From the NCBI GenBank assembly GCA_026874595.1, contig CM049310.1:45731058-45795057 (forward strand): DNA of 64,000 nucleotides, read 5' to 3'. Positions 25,216-38,929 of the stretch are shown here, piece by piece. Source of the stretch: Sipunculus nudus (Eukaryota; Annelida; Sipuncula; Golfingiida; Sipunculidae). Positions within the stretch are counted from its first letter, which is position 1. Each line of letters opens with the position of its first letter. A program made the position numbers and the translations under genes. A model generated the notes under the pieces. That model was not told the origin of the DNA, searched no databases, and was given only the letters and a program-made list of their open reading frames with translations.

Positions 25216-25706
25216 TGCTTGACCGTAAAACGAAGAAAATTTTCCGACAAAAACATCCAATTTTATCACCAAACGACAAGGGACCGCACGCGCCACCTGC
25301 TGTCAAGAACATTAACTATATTGATCTGCTCTAAAAAATTTTGGTTTTATCACTTTAAGAAAACGCAATTCACAATATTAAAGATTTGGGATATCGATGT
25401 AATTCTGCAACTAGAATTAAGGGGAGATCTAAGAATTTTCTTTGGACATGTGATTAAAATCATTCATAGAACATACCACAAAAAATAATAAGAGAAAGAC
25501 TTTAGTCAGTGTATTGTTTATTTATTTGAAATACACTCATATTACTCAGAGTAATTGAGTTCAAATATTTTTTTCTGAATAGATCTTCAAGGAATCTGAT
25601 GGCAGAATGTCCGAATCTAATGGCAGTAAAAGAACTCCAATATAAAGATCAGGTATAGAAATTTCCATTTATAATAATAACTCACAGATTTGATATGTAT
25701 ATATTT

Positions 25707-28700
25707 TTATGGCATCATCTTGAAGTTTTTGTAACGCACGATGTTTTTGTAACTAGTCGCCACGATGACGCCACCATTTCCTTCTGGTTTGAATCTTGAC
25801 TTTACGGTATAGACCAAGACGTCATCTTTGTATATATTCGCCGACATGCACTTCTATGTTGAACCAGCGTCCTCCCTTAGGAACCCCGTTAGCACAAGTG
25901 GTCCTGGCCGCTCCGCCCCACTTCAGCTGACCGTTAATGACATACCCGGTCTGGAAGCAAATCTGGCTCGAATGCGGTCTGTTGTGGAAAAGATGAAAAT
26001 TGGTATGTGGAATAAAAGGTACAAAGAAACGAAAAATAATATGTAAGTTTGTTGATGGAAATAAATAGATTAAATATATATATTCCAACGGGATTTCAAC
26101 GGGGACGAGTTTACCTTACGTGTTTGGTATATTCGCATAGCTCTAGGTCCATAGCAGAGAAAAACATTATATATATGTATTTGTTTTTCACCGAACATTT
26201 CACACAAACGAGAATACACATGCACAAAATATTTGGAGAAACCCTAAGATAAAAAAAGAGACTGGAACATGTACATACCACAGAAGTCTTTTCTCAAATA
26301 AAAGCTTTAGCATGCAAACTCGTACAACACTTTATCATGAGCTAACGGTATTAACGTGGCTAACGGGAGTAAAATAATTAACCGTGCATTTGTTCAGTTC
26401 GACTTACCATAGTTGTGCTTTATTCGCACACGATTATTCCCCCTCTAATTATTGTACACTCTTTATAAAAGTCCATGCCTGTACACTTTACCTATGAGGT
26501 TTATCTGACGTTTATTACGTTTTAAGGAAGGATTACTTTAAGAGTCTATAAAGCTTTAGATACACATCTAAAATAAACAAAATCGTAGTTATTGATGTCT
26601 CGTGCATTGTACATGATTCCAGGGTATCCCGAGTTTTTTCCTTGCCACCCAATCACATTATACAAATCTACGGAGATGCTATACTTAGTCCCGTAAACTC
26701 CTGAGCCCAGCAGAATACGGCACAAACCTGGCCAACTACCGGATGTTTCGACAAGCCCGCTTTAAGTAGAGGTCTGGTGGTGGGAGGAGTAGTGCGCTAA
26801 TCGTGCGCTACCTATTAAACGATATAAGAGACAGCATTACCCCTACTATTACCACTGATGCAAGATCTGGACGATAGGAGTTCAGCAAGAAAACAAACAC
26901 CAAAGGACCCCCTTTCCTGGCCGCCATTAAGTCAACATTTAAGGCCAAATGCCTTAACTTTTTATTTATTTATTTATTTATGTCAAACATCTTTTACCAG
27001 GATAGCCTATATTTAGCTCATTTGCTGGTTTTCAGCAGGGTCCTGGATAAAGTTAGAACATATAAAATGAATAAAATATACATCATACAGATACAGATTA
27101 AACATGACATAGTGCTATATATATTAAATACAAAGTTCAATAAATAGCGGGAACGATTAAAAGATGTTATGCAGTAATGGAACATAGTCGTTACATATAT
27201 ATAGAAGACATTGAAAATAATATAAAATACTTATCAATCTCATGAAATTGATGAAAGTTAGATTTATGGTAATAGACAAGTTAGAATAATATAAAATTGT
27301 GCTATCGTCGCATCAAACATCTATATCAACTCCTAAAATGGAAAAAGGCAGCTGATTCCACAGATATGGACTGCATAGCTAAAACTAGATTTAAAACGTT
27401 CACGTACGCCTGGGCCTGGGTAAAATTATTGATGTCAGAAGATCGTGTTTCATATGGCATCCGTTGGAACCGGAGAACAGTTTATTATATATATAATATA
27501 TATAATATATTCAGGTACGTCTTCAGACAAACATTTATACACGATTGAACACATAAAATATCGATACCTTTCTTCCACAGTCATTCATCCTAGATGTTTA
27601 ATTAATGACGCAGACGAAGTGTTATTGTCAATTTTTTTTGTAACGACGCGTGCGGCTTTGTTTTGAAGCTTTTGGACTCTATTTAAATAAGATTTAAAAC
27701 AATTGCCCCAAACAGATATGCAGTAATCGATGTGACTTTGAAAAAGGGCAAAATATACGTAATTCAGGCTGGTAGTCGACAGTATCTTACTGAGGCAAAA
27801 GAGTATTCATAATTTAGATATTGATTTTTCGCATAGAAGCTGAATATGCTCTCTCCAAGTCAGATTAGAGTCAATGATTATATATACCTAATAATTTCGT
27901 ACTCTGGATAGGATGTAATGTAATATCGTTAATAATTATCTCTAAATCGGGAGATCGGTGATTATATAACCACTTAAGACCGATGTCAATAAATTTCTGA
28001 GGGCGGTTAATCGCCTCAGTGGGTGAATCTGAGGAAGTATATATTAATATGTCATCAGCATATATATCATACATTTCTTTTAAATATTTAGGAAAGTCAT
28101 TATATAACACAAGGAATAAAACCGGACCTAGAATTGTGCCTTGAGGGGTTCCGTTATTCAAAACGCACTCTTTAGAGAGTTCTCCATTCACACATACTAA
28201 TTATCTCCTGTTAGACAAATAATTTTTAAACCAAACAAGTTCAGTATCAATTACGCCGTATTGTTTTAGTTTGCTTAAAAAAATTGAATGATTTAGGCTG
28301 TCAAATCCTTTTTTTCATGTCCATGAAGCAAGCTGCAGTAATTTTATTATTGTTCATGTTAGTTAAACATGCATCTATTACTTTGTGCAGTGCCAGAGAC
28401 GAAGATCTTTTTTAGAGATAAGCAATTTGTTTATCCGAGAATACTTTGTTTTTACAGAAAAAAAGAAATTAAGTTATGTTTGACGAATGATTCCAATATC
28501 TTAGGTATATGACCAATGATAGATATTGGTCGATAATTATTTGGGCCACTCTTTGTACCCGAGCCTTTATATATGGGAACGATCTTGGCATTTTTCCAAT
28601 CATTAGGGATTATACCACTTTAAGAGAACAATTTAACAGATACGCAAGACTTTGTGAAATGAATGGAGCGGCTATTTTTAGAAGAATACCAGACATACCA

Positions 28701-31700
28701 AGAATATCGTCAGAGATACGAGGGCTAATTTTAAATAATTGTGATAAAACGAAATTTGTTGAAACAGACGGAAAATGGAAGACTTTGGGAGGAGGTTCCG
28801 GCATGGTATCTATAGGGCCGGTGTTATGAAAACTATTACCAATATTATTCCCTATCATACTAAAAAAAATCGTTGAATTTATTGGGACTTATATCGAGTC
28901 AAGAAGTACTATTGGTTGATTTAGATGGTATTAAATATTTAAGGTCTTCCAGATTCCACCTGCTTTCGAATTATTACACAAGATTAATTTATTGTAAAAC
29001 TGACGACGAGCTTTAAGTAATTCTTTAGTTACTTGGTTTCAAAGACATCTATACAATTTCCAGTCACGGGTATTATTTGTTAGCTTAGCTTTCCTATGGG
29101 CGGATTCTCTGGAGTGTATCATATGAAGTACAGCATTAGTAATTCATTTATTATGAGTTGATCTATTCTGCTCTTATAAAATGGTGCATGAGTGTTACAT
29201 ATTTTAATAGATTAATAGCGCCACATTTGCCATGCTAAGTTTATATCTGTTATTTGCGAGGTGTGAGTAAGAAATGTAGATGAAAGTAATTTATCAATAA
29301 ATTTGATCCTGTCATTTCGACAGAGGCTACGAGAAAATACTGACTTAGAAGATTTATTCTGTGGTTGTTTATTTATTACAGCCGTAACGAGAAAACGGTC
29401 ACTTAGGCTAAAGGGATACACAGCTGAGGGTGAGAACATATTCGGATCAGACGTTAAATTCAAATCTATAATCGTAGAAGACGTCGGACTTACTCTGGTT
29501 GGCTCTGTTATTATTTGATGAAAGCCAAAACATTTCTCTAACAAATCTAATTTGCTGTTGGTGACCTTTTCGTGACATTTGTCATCAATATTAAAATTGC
29601 TGAACAAAATAACGTGCTTATAATTACTAACAGCTTCTCCAACAATATTTAAGAGTTCATCAATGTTATCAACGTTAGCACTAGGTGGTCTGTAAATTGA
29701 ACCGATTAAAAACTTTTTCATCCCGACGTTTACAGTTACCCAAACACTTTCTAAACGTCACGTAAAACATAAGTGACGACGCCACCACCTTGCCGGTTCC
29801 TATCAAATCTGAAGAGAGTATAATTATCAATACGAAGCTCGGAATCAGTTATATTTTTATCGAGCCAAGATTCAGTAAATGTGAAAACATGTGGTCTAAG
29901 ACGCGTAAAAATTAAACGAATCTCATATAATTTTGGGAGCAAGCTACGAATATTTACATGAGCTAACAGTGTACCTTTGGAGGCAGAACGATTAAGTAAG
30001 GGTTTAAACGAAGGATAGGCATGAACATCAGCAGTGATTGTACGAGACTGGTCCAAACTTGATGTACGTAGATTGGATGAAGTGGGGGTGGTACTGCTAA
30101 ACAAATTCTAATGACTCGGTATTAATATGCACAGCATTAGTCTTAGCGAGAACATCAATGAGTGTAGCAAAATTACCCTGCATGATTTTACAACCTTTCC
30201 TACTTAGATGAATGCCATCACGCCCTATACAAGGGGCATCTATGCTAACATTGTCCAAGAATAAACGTTTGTTATTGATACAAATGACCTCAATAGCAGC
30301 ATTGACTAGTCGTAATGTTCTATCTTCATCGCTTGTACACCTTCTTTTGATAACTGAGCTAAAGATGACGTTGGTAATGTCCTTATTATTACGCAACACT
30401 GTCTCAAGTTCTCTAAGTCTTTTAATAATTGTAGCTGTGGATTCTTGTTCAATATGGTTAGTCCCAACGTGAACGATGACCACGTCATCGGCAACTCGAG
30501 GAACATGATTGATAGTTTGCTGAATCGTGTAACACTTGGAATTCTTAGTAACTGAAACATCATTTGCGGCTTCTAATTCAGCAACATCAAGTCGCCAAGT
30601 ATAGTGAGGCCTAGGTGAGTTTTTCGGCTTGATATAGCGTTTTTGCGCGACGTCTTAACAGAAGCATTTGTCGTGGATTGTCTTTGTTTGTCTCCCCTGG
30701 TGATAGGGGAACATCGCAGAGTTTGTGGAGACTGGGAAACAGAGGTATAGGTATCATCATCATCCTGAAGGGATATGTCACCCTCATAATCTGTTGTGTC
30801 TAAAACCGTGATCTCGACAGGGTCCGCTTGTAATTTACGGTCAATTGTAAAGTATGATATGGAAGAGTCCAGGTCAGATTAATAGGTCATCAGCCTGAGC
30901 TGAGCAATTTCGCTTTTGAGTTTCTCACGTTCATTGCATTTTGTAGACACTACTTTAACGAGATCCATGTGTAGCTGTATAAGATTGTTAAGTTTTTGAT
31001 TAATATTCTCAACAGTGCTAGGAAGACAGCGACGTATAGAACAAATCCATACCGTGGGAAAATCATTTTCAGCGTCATCAATGCATGACCAGAGGAACCA
31101 CGTGACGCATATAGTGCACTTAATCATTGGTTTGTTGTTATATTTATGTTGGTACTTACAGTCCGTATGGGCAGTATGTAGGATCTGTTTGGGCTTCATT
31201 GCTGTTTGCACGAGTCGTCCTTTTGACGGTTGGTTTCTTTGACAATTTCCTCAGCTCCTTAAGCTTTTTTAACTGCATTATATACGCCATTCGCTATGAA
31301 TCTACTGTCACACTGTCTTATGTCCTCCGATACATTACTTTCTGAAGCCATCTTGTTTCGAATGTCTTGAAAGCATTTCGTTTCAGTAAAAGTAGCTGCC
31401 TCGTCGTGTGACATTTCGGAAACGAAATATGACAAATTTTTCTTTATTTGTTCACATAGCTGGTTGTGAGCTTGTAACAATGAAGGGTCAGTGGTTTCCC
31501 TGCTTTGGTTTGCAACAAGAATTAGTGAATCACTCATTTTGTTGCGTAACAGGAGTTGGCTAAAAGGCGATCGTGAAAAGGGTCCAAGCCGGCGTCACAG
31601 GCGTCACAAATAAGATTGTGTAGGCGACACTAATCCAGGAGCGAGTCAGTGGCCCGTAACAATACACTTATGGTACATGAATTTCCTTTGGTTATAGCAC

Positions 31701-32445
31701 TGTCTAAAAACTTGTGATTTAAAAGTTTCTCTGACCCTTACTGCTGTGATGTTTGCCCTGGTGAGAGATGAGTTCTTGATAAAACTTCTTGTATAACATC
31801 AGTCGTCAGTAAAATGGATTACCACAAAAAATATAGTAAAACAATCAGATCCAAGTTTTAGTGTGTCATCCACTTTGACGCAAGCGCATAGATGCGCTAT
31901 GGCGAAACTAACTCCAAACCGCAGCATAATAACTTTTTAATCTCTTTAAAGCCAGCGGCTAGTTTGTTTGGGAAACCCAATTAAGTTTAGTACCACATCT
32001 TCCATAACATTCTTTTGTCATGATATGCACAAATTAAGTCCAAGAATGACAGTTCTGTGAAATAATATGAAGGAAAAACTAAAACGATGTTTAAAAGCAC
32101 CTCGGAGAAACAGTGCTGAGTCTGAGATTTTAATCGTAAATATCAGGCTAGTTGAAAATATAGAAAGGTGCCAGTCCCAAATAAGAATCGGCCCTTAGAT
32201 ACTGGAAATTCAAACCCATACCGGGACGACAGATACATTTGAATTTTACGAAAAAAACTTTAAATTTGTAAATAAACGTTTACCCAAAGGTACTATATTC
32301 TGTATCCATGGTGGAGCACCCGATTCTTGAATCTATTGTCTACCACCATCCCGCCCCTAGCAACAGTTTTATGGCGATGGAAGAATGTTCATACGACCAC
32401 ACCATCCAGGAATACTCTGGTGCTATGACCCGCAAGCTGGCATGC
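25707..32445 (-). pseudogene. Decayed third minus-strand paralogue, exon 3-5 relics
   Basis: Three relics in gene order. The exon 5 relic (25707-25978) keeps an acceptor, RPHSS, CFQTGYVINGQ, GGRWFNIEVHV, GNGGVIVA and a stop, but has a small deletion near 25840-25850 that shifts the frame between EVHV and NIYKDDVLVYT. The exon 4 relic (26578 to about 26765) reads SGSWPGLCRI, GTKYSISVDLYN, YPGIMYNA, NNYDFVYFR, but its donor GT is changed (AG followed by AT) and its 5' part is missing. The exon 3 relic (32284 to about 32445) retains RVFLDG, an ARGG-like segment and FKNRV, with an internal stop and frame damage. A LINE fills the gap between the exon 3 and exon 4 relics. No signal exon or exon 2 was found. 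Order and strand match gene II. Confidence 0.75.
26955..31560 (-). mobile_element. Degenerate CR1/L2-group LINE with PHD-like, SGNH, EN and RT remnants
   Basis: Order along the minus strand: an ORF1 start near 31537 (MSDSLILVANQ); a cysteine-rich PHD-like segment with a following coiled coil (about 30879-31211, KCTICVTWFLWSC then HMDLVKVVSTKCNEREKL); an SGNH-esterase segment (30097-30483, VHVGTNHIE and the DGIHLSRKGC block); endonuclease (about 29212-30104, HVNIRSLLPK, TESWLD, IYRPPS, then SNFNID where GDFN is usual); and reverse transcriptase (27871-28191, NNGTPQGTILGPVLF motif B, YADD, TKLLGI). The fragments lie in different frames with stops between them. The 3' end has CCTGCTGAAAACCAGC, then tandem AATAAA-type tails at about 26958-26980. 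CR1-like LINEs are known to carry PHD and esterase domains in ORF1. The 5' boundary is approximate. Confidence 0.85.
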
Positions 32446-32934
32446 ATTTAACTTACCACATTACATTCCTGAGTTAGAATTATTCCTAAAATCTCATGGC
32501 TAGTCTTGTGTTGGAAAAGTAGTTTCCTAAATAAACGTAACAGTGTAACATTTGACATGACGTATGTTCAACAAATATCCCATGCCAGTAGTTTGTATAC
32601 AGTATGGCTCCTTGTTTATATATCTTGCTTTGTTATCTCATGGTGGAATATTTAGTAACTACAGATTCACAGTCACCAATCAATCATCTGAGGTGCGAGT
32701 CACCTGGTCTGTTTATTTTAGGTATTGTGAGAAAGTATTCTAAAAGCTAACGATTGTTCTGTTTTATGTCGAATGGCAGCGTAATTGTGGGCCATGAGGC
32801 GGTGAGAAAATTGATGAAAATACTAGCATCCTCATAGACCCTTAACGTGTGGTCCTCGTTGCAGGATGAAAAGGCACTCTGTCGCTAACACGCTGGTAGT
32901 AGACTCTGATGCCAATGGGCCGAATGGCGCTAAT

Positions 32935-33060
32935 TAAACCGTCTGCAGACCCCCTGCGTCGTCATGATGAAAGAAAAACACTTGTCCTTCTTGGTGTGAG
33001 ACTTAAAGAAGCGCCAGGTTGTCTGTATATTTTGAGGCCCACTCTGTCCTCTCGGTCTGA
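32935..33060 (-). pseudogene. Possible further exon 3 fragment
   Basis: The minus strand shows a faint match to the first half of exon 3: a GGGCCTCAAAA string, then CAGACAACCTGG (compare CPxGPPK..TW), then a TCATCATGACGACG stretch resembling the HHHD region. It is badly decayed, lies about 500 bases upstream of the clearer relic, and could be coincidence. Confidence 0.25.
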
Positions 33061-33085
33061 CATTTCTTAAGCTAAAGGGTGCAAG

Positions 33086-33570
33086 AACTCACAAAGCATA
33101 TTTACCATGAATCAAACCTAAAATTTTCGCATATTGAAGAAGGTAGAATTTTCATGGATGGTGACTCTTATTTGTACATTAAAATAAAAAAATACGGACT
33201 AAACCGTCGCTGTTATACTTTCATTTGAATCTTTGACCTTGAAAACCTAAGGTTAGACACAATGTTCGATCAGTTATCATGGTTTGATCCGGAGATATCG
33301 AAAATTGTAGACTTTTCATCAATGACGGCTCTAATTTGCATATCAAAATTTTAAATACGAAATAAAATGTTCTTTATATTGTTTTATTTGAATCTTTGGC
33401 CAAGAATCCTCGGTCTAGACACGTTGTTGGACCAGATATGTTGCTTAGTTCTTGGAATATTGGAGAAAAGCAAATTTTTGCCAATGGCGGCCCTAATTTG
33501 AGTATTACAAAAATTGCCCAAGGTCGTCGTGAGGACAACGTATCTCAAAAGTTTCATTGGGCCCTACCAT
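33086..33570. repeat. Imperfect tandem repeat of about 150-165 bases
   Basis: Three blocks share 'ttgaatctttg', 'ggt(t/c)tagacac' and 'tctaatttg' type strings. No gene is supported; the ORF at 33396 is a by-product. Confidence 0.5.
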
Positions 33571-33812
33571 CTCAATCCATCAAAAAGCCTTGTAATATAG
33601 ACAATTAATTCATAGGTTCGCTATGGAATATATATAGGAGGCAACTCGACTATGACACTGATATCACCTATAATTTAGATTTCAATGGAAAAGCTGTGGA
33701 AAGATTACTTTATTAAAATAAGGTAAGGGAAAACAGATTTTATTTGTCAGATTAAACACGTTTCTAGAAAACTGAAAAACGCATAGAAATCAAGCTTTAT
33801 TGAAGATATATT

Positions 33813-33855
<43 letters not shown>

Positions 33856-33934
33856 GTATATAGTTGTATATAGTCATCATTTGTTGCAAAAACTGATGGC
33901 AGAGTGCTCGATGGGTGACCAGAGCATTGCTATG

Positions 33935-34134
33935 TTGTATAGAGAGAACTAAACTAAGTTTTCTGCAGGCATTTCATGACTTATTAGTTTCGTACCACAC
34001 GCTCAGAGCGTGTGTCACTCTTCAGATGTTGTAGCCTCGAGCATATTCACAGTACTATAAGCCTACAACATCTGAAGAGTACGAAATAATTAGTCATGAA
34101 ATGCCTGCAGAAAATTTAGTTTAGTTCTTTCTAT

Positions 34135-34136
<2 letters not shown>
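33935..34136. mobile_element. Foldback element with TA-rich flanks
   Basis: The left arm (about 33938-34034), from GAGAACTAAACTAAGTTTTC to CTTCAGATGTTGTAG, is repeated inverted as the right arm (about 34058-34134), from CTACAACATCTGAAGAG to TTTAGTTTAGTTC. The arms share AGGCATTTCATGACT and its complement. The left arm has an extra small palindrome CACACGCTCAGAGCGTGTG. (TA)n lies on both sides (33817-33853 and 34138-34232), consistent with insertion into TA repeats. Confidence 0.7.
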
Positions 34137-34172
<36 letters not shown>

Positions 34173-34179
34173 TATATAC

Positions 34180-34236
<57 letters not shown>

Positions 34237-34534
34237 TATACAGGGTTATTGCTAAACAAATTTGATTGCCGGCTAGATTTACGAACATTGGCGAAGCAAG
34301 CAGAGTTGGTCACGGCGGGGGGTCCAGGTGGCCACTCGGTTTCGGAATATGTAAGCTTTATCTTTGCATTGTTCTATGTTTTATTACTATATATATTTAA
34401 TGATAATTTTGGATCTCAATTGATTTTTTTAAACATACTTATGAGGTACAAATCAAATGCAGTTGGGGTAATAAATAACCAAAACTTTTCTGCTGGTAGC
34501 TTGTTTTTTAACGAGATTTAAGATCTTTTGTGCC

Positions 34535-34650
34535 GGTCGGTGGGTTGTAGATTGCCGGGAGGTTGTGAGTTCAAGTCTGAACCAAGGTGGTGAGATTTCC
34601 CGGTGCGGAAGCGAGTGCTGCCGCCCTGTCACGTAGTCCAAAACCGAAAT
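34535..34650 (+). repeat. Possible tRNA-derived SINE fragment
   Basis: Contains GGTTGTGAGTTCAAGTCTGA, close to a pol III B box, in a GC-richer block with no tRNA fold and no clear A box. A similar B-box-like GGGTTCGATCCCCC occurs at about 8037. Weak. Confidence 0.3.
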
Positions 34651-36627
34651 GGAACTCTGCAGATGTATATATACTTAGATTAAGGATTAGATAAGAGAGC
34701 ATAAAAAATGAGGGTGGTTACCTACACCTAAAAATTAAAAAACAACATCAAATAAGTTTGTTGGTGAGCGCGAATTTGATACTGGCATCGTCAGTTATTT
34801 TGATTTTCTTATAAAATGTACCCAAAACTGTATTTAGAGGAAGAGCTCTTCAATTATTGAGTGGGCATCACAATGGCTTGGTACTCTTTACATACCCAAT
34901 TCCAACACACCTAAAATATAAATATAGATATGCTTTTGCACTGGGTTCATGTATAAAAATTACCGCAAAATTTGCATTGTGTTCCTTCCATTAGAGGCGA
35001 AAAACGAGGAGATTATCAGTCTATACTATATGTTCGCAAATATTGAACTTTCCTGAACTGTTCACATTAGGCTTGTGTCAAGAGGCGAAAGGATTTCATG
35101 ATATTCCGTGTATTTTTATTTATTTATTTTTTTAGAGGCAAAGAAATTATTCCGAGTTATTCGTTATTACCGTCTATTCAAATAAACTTCTACAAACACC
35201 CTAGTTACGAAAGGCCATGCGGAAGCGAAGATCATCAAAAACTTCAAGTCCATTACGTATTCATTTTTAATGGAACGCACACAATAAGTGCACAAGCATA
35301 TACCTTGAACATTCTAACATTCTGAATAAAATTCAACAAATGCTAGTCTTCACTCTAAAGGCAATCACCAAACTTCACTGAACGTCAAATAGTAATTTAT
35401 TGTACAATCAAAATAAATAAGAAATCTTGGTTGCAGGGGGGGGGGGAAATTATTCATGTTCAGTTTAAAGTGGAATTCATATCAAGAATAAAATTATTCA
35501 TAAAAGGATGGATTTTACAAAAAATGACCCCAAACACCATACCTGTATGATATATTGAAAATGAGACCAAATAAGAACTCGTGTGCATAAATATAAATTG
35601 TCACTTTTGCTAATGCACAGCTGCTAATTGAGCCAGGTCCTCTTGATATTATCTTCATTTGAACTTACACATTCATGATTTTGCTTTTGTTCCATTGTCG
35701 CTTCCTTCGGTTCAGTTAGAGCATTATAAGGTAGAGGGAAAAAGCTTAAATAAAAGACGCTTACTTTCTTTCGATAATATTCCATCATTACCAGCTCCGG
35801 GGAATAAGACATTTTAGTTACGGTGTAGGTCAATGTTATTCTATGTGGCAATATATGAGACCACCAGTTTGGTGTTCATTGCCCAGCAGACAATGTATAA
35901 ATTATAGACTGTAGAAGAACATTCTTTATGGGTCATATTGATGCACTGGAACTCATTGCTTGAGAAACCGACAGAGTAAACCGGATGGAGACACAGTAAT
36001 ATTTTGATTGTTCACCCGTCTTTCTGTTAATAAACCTTTCGGCATGATGTTATAATGTTATCTGCCCTGCGCAACAGCTAATAATTTCTTTACAAGTGGT
36101 TAATTCTAAGTGACGCATGGCATTTGATACTTAAACCAAGTCAAAAAGCAGGAAAATCAATATTTCCTCTCAAAAAAGAGGAGATCACACATATTAAGAC
36201 GCCATTATCCTCAATCTTGCACCAAGGCCAAAACGACAATACACTGCGTAGAATTTTTCACGAACACTACAACATACAGGTAAAGAGAAAAAGCGTACCG
36301 TGTAACCACTGAGATGGAATTACTCTGATTTACTCTTAACAGCTGAAATACTCTCTAATGAAATCGCCATAAAGAGATTAAACATACCGTTCTTTGTGAA
36401 ACTGAGCCACAGGATTTTGACGTTTAAATGTTTGTCAGAACACTACATAACAACTGACTTGACCCTCACCAAACGTCTGCACACAAGTTTACCTACTAAG
36501 GGCATGTTTGACATGGAGGTAGGATTATTAGCATTACATCAACTTCTAATTACAGCTTTGTAACGCAATTTCTTTCTTAAAACCAGATATGTGTTCACTT
36601 GTTTTGTCTTACAGCGGTTTTGGATGA

Positions 36628-37170
36628 AGGGTTTACCCTTTAAAGCTTGCTTGGTCAGATGTGACCAACGTTGTTCAAATTATGATATGCAGCATTCAAC
36701 GTTAAGGCATACAATGACCCATACATATTACGCATAATACTTATATGTGAACCTAGTTGGGACATTTATTGTAACTTAGTATCAGCACTAGGAATATAAT
36801 GCCACTTAAGAGGCTCATACACTTAGCGGTGTGCATGCGAATGGACGCATTTTCTGTTGCGTTTTCACGTGATTCCGCGTGCAATATGTTGCGAAATGAC
36901 CGGAGCACGGAAGCGTCCTTATCACGTGTTTTGCAATTTTTTTATGTAACTCTGTGTGCGTTTCATCACGCTTCTAGGCGTTTTTGTTGCTATTTTGCCG
37001 CTAAAAGCGGTCTATTCTTATTTGACGTCATGGGGACCAATGGGGGAACCGCAATCTATCAGATGTTTTACGGTAAAATAAACCCCCATGCTAATTCCCA
37101 TTTAGGTTTGGGTCGGAGGAGTGAGTGTCCTTAACGATCATGCGAAAGGAGGTCGAATATCCGGGTCAGG
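36628..37170. repeat. Dispersed repeat, copy 2
   Basis: Shares the TTTACCCTTTAAAGC start, the TTGGTCA/TGACCAA hairpin, 'gacgtcatggggacca', 'aacccccatgctaatt' and 'ggtcgaatatccggg' with the 24.5-kb copy. The 111-codon ORF inside (36799-37134) is not supported as a gene, because the paired copy does not keep it. Confidence 0.6.
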
Positions 37171-38929
37171 GCTTAGGGCCAATATCGACCAGGAATTTCT
37201 ATATAGCAGATTAATATATTTGAACACGTAGAAGTCTCACTACGTTTTTATTTCAGCTTATATAAATTTCAGTTAGGATAGACTGAGCGGGCGAGGGTCG
37301 GTCAGGATTGTTTAATAGGACATAAGAAATGCCCCTTTGAGCCCGCAATTAAACACAAGATCAGAATAATTTTTATCATTTACAAGTATTTTCGGGTTAT
37401 ACATATGTGATGCGCCGTCATAACAAACCAGTCAAGCGATACAAAAACCCCTATATACATGCGGTCATTACAACCAATATACGTACCTGATTAGTGAGAG
37501 CACCTCAACATTGCTCCAACGAAACAGTATTGTAGTACCAACGGATGAAGTCAAACTAACTGAACATTAAATAATTAACTATATATATATATAACCCTTT
37601 GGATCCAATGAACCCCGATGGACCTTGAATTGTAAGGGTCCATTAGAATCCTTGAAAATGCAGACATTCTGGAGTGATTGCACACGTTGGTAACGGTATA
37701 TCATAATGGCCTTTCAAATTTTCGAACTGATATTTAGTCTAACGCACATCTATGTAAGAAATTAACCAAATTAATCATTTCTTTAACTCTACACGGCCCA
37801 CGGCCGAAGGGCCATGGAAAGCGTACAGATTCGTTCAGGAAGTATATTTAATTTAAATATGTTCTTTTTCAAGTGTAATCTCAAATATGAATATCAGTTT
37901 TACGTTGTAAGTTACTTGCTTTTGTTAATTTATAGTGTTTATTTAAGGAATGAGATTTATTTATAGATGCTGAATATAAAACGATTCAGTGGAGAGGCCC
38001 CTTTTATTTATTTATATATATATATATATTTTAATTTGTCTGGGCGCTTTTGTGTGTGTATTTGTTTATCCCGTCTCCCTATAAATGAATGCTGTATATA
38101 ATGATATAATGTCGACTCGCATCTTTCCTGGACGCATATATAGCATCTTATTATCTGACAGCCACATATGCATTTGAGATACCAAATGTCAAATGGGCAA
38201 GTTGATACAAGCCTATATAGCCCTGGTATAATTTATTATTAAATGTTTTATCACACATGGCGAATATCCTTAGAAAGTAAATAAACACAAAGTTGACGGT
38301 TGCTTTGACTTCTTTGATGGAACATGATGGAAGCTGATACATGTAAACCGTGAGATATTGAATAAAAAAAAATTTTTTTCACAGAATCACAGTAATCTTT
38401 GATGCTGCTTCCACTGCCGATCTAACACCTGCCGCTTGGAACTGTATTTACTGAGGGTTTACTATGCCAAATATGTGACAATCTGACGCTTCTGTATGCA
38501 CTCGCCTTGGCTGCAGTGGTGCGTGGTGATGTATCAAACTATTTTAACCTCTTATTAATTTACTGTAAAATTTGTTTTTTATTCTTCGAAGTTTCAATTG
38601 GTTTTGTAATTTTTATGAAAACTGTTGAAATATATGGACATTTCAACTGGTGGACGAGTCGGTGGCGCTATCTGTTGGCGGTAACATAAACAACTGTTTA
38701 CAGCCTGGCAACTGGGGTAACAGAAAGAATACTGTTTCCAGTTTGTGAATAGAGCATTTGCAAGGCAATTTCGTGTTACTAACTGTGTTACACGGTTTAA
38801 CCGTCACACGGGCTGTTTTAACTATTGTTGTTGATAGTACATATAACACGAGAGGCACAAACTGTAATATCAGGGTTACCTCTGGTTCGTTGTTTGCACT
38901 GAGGTTATAAGGATGGCTGCTGAGACCTA

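Noticed and set aside
36799-37134. 111-codon ORF
   Set aside because: Lies inside a dispersed repeat; the related copy at 24.5-25.2 kb does not keep the frame.
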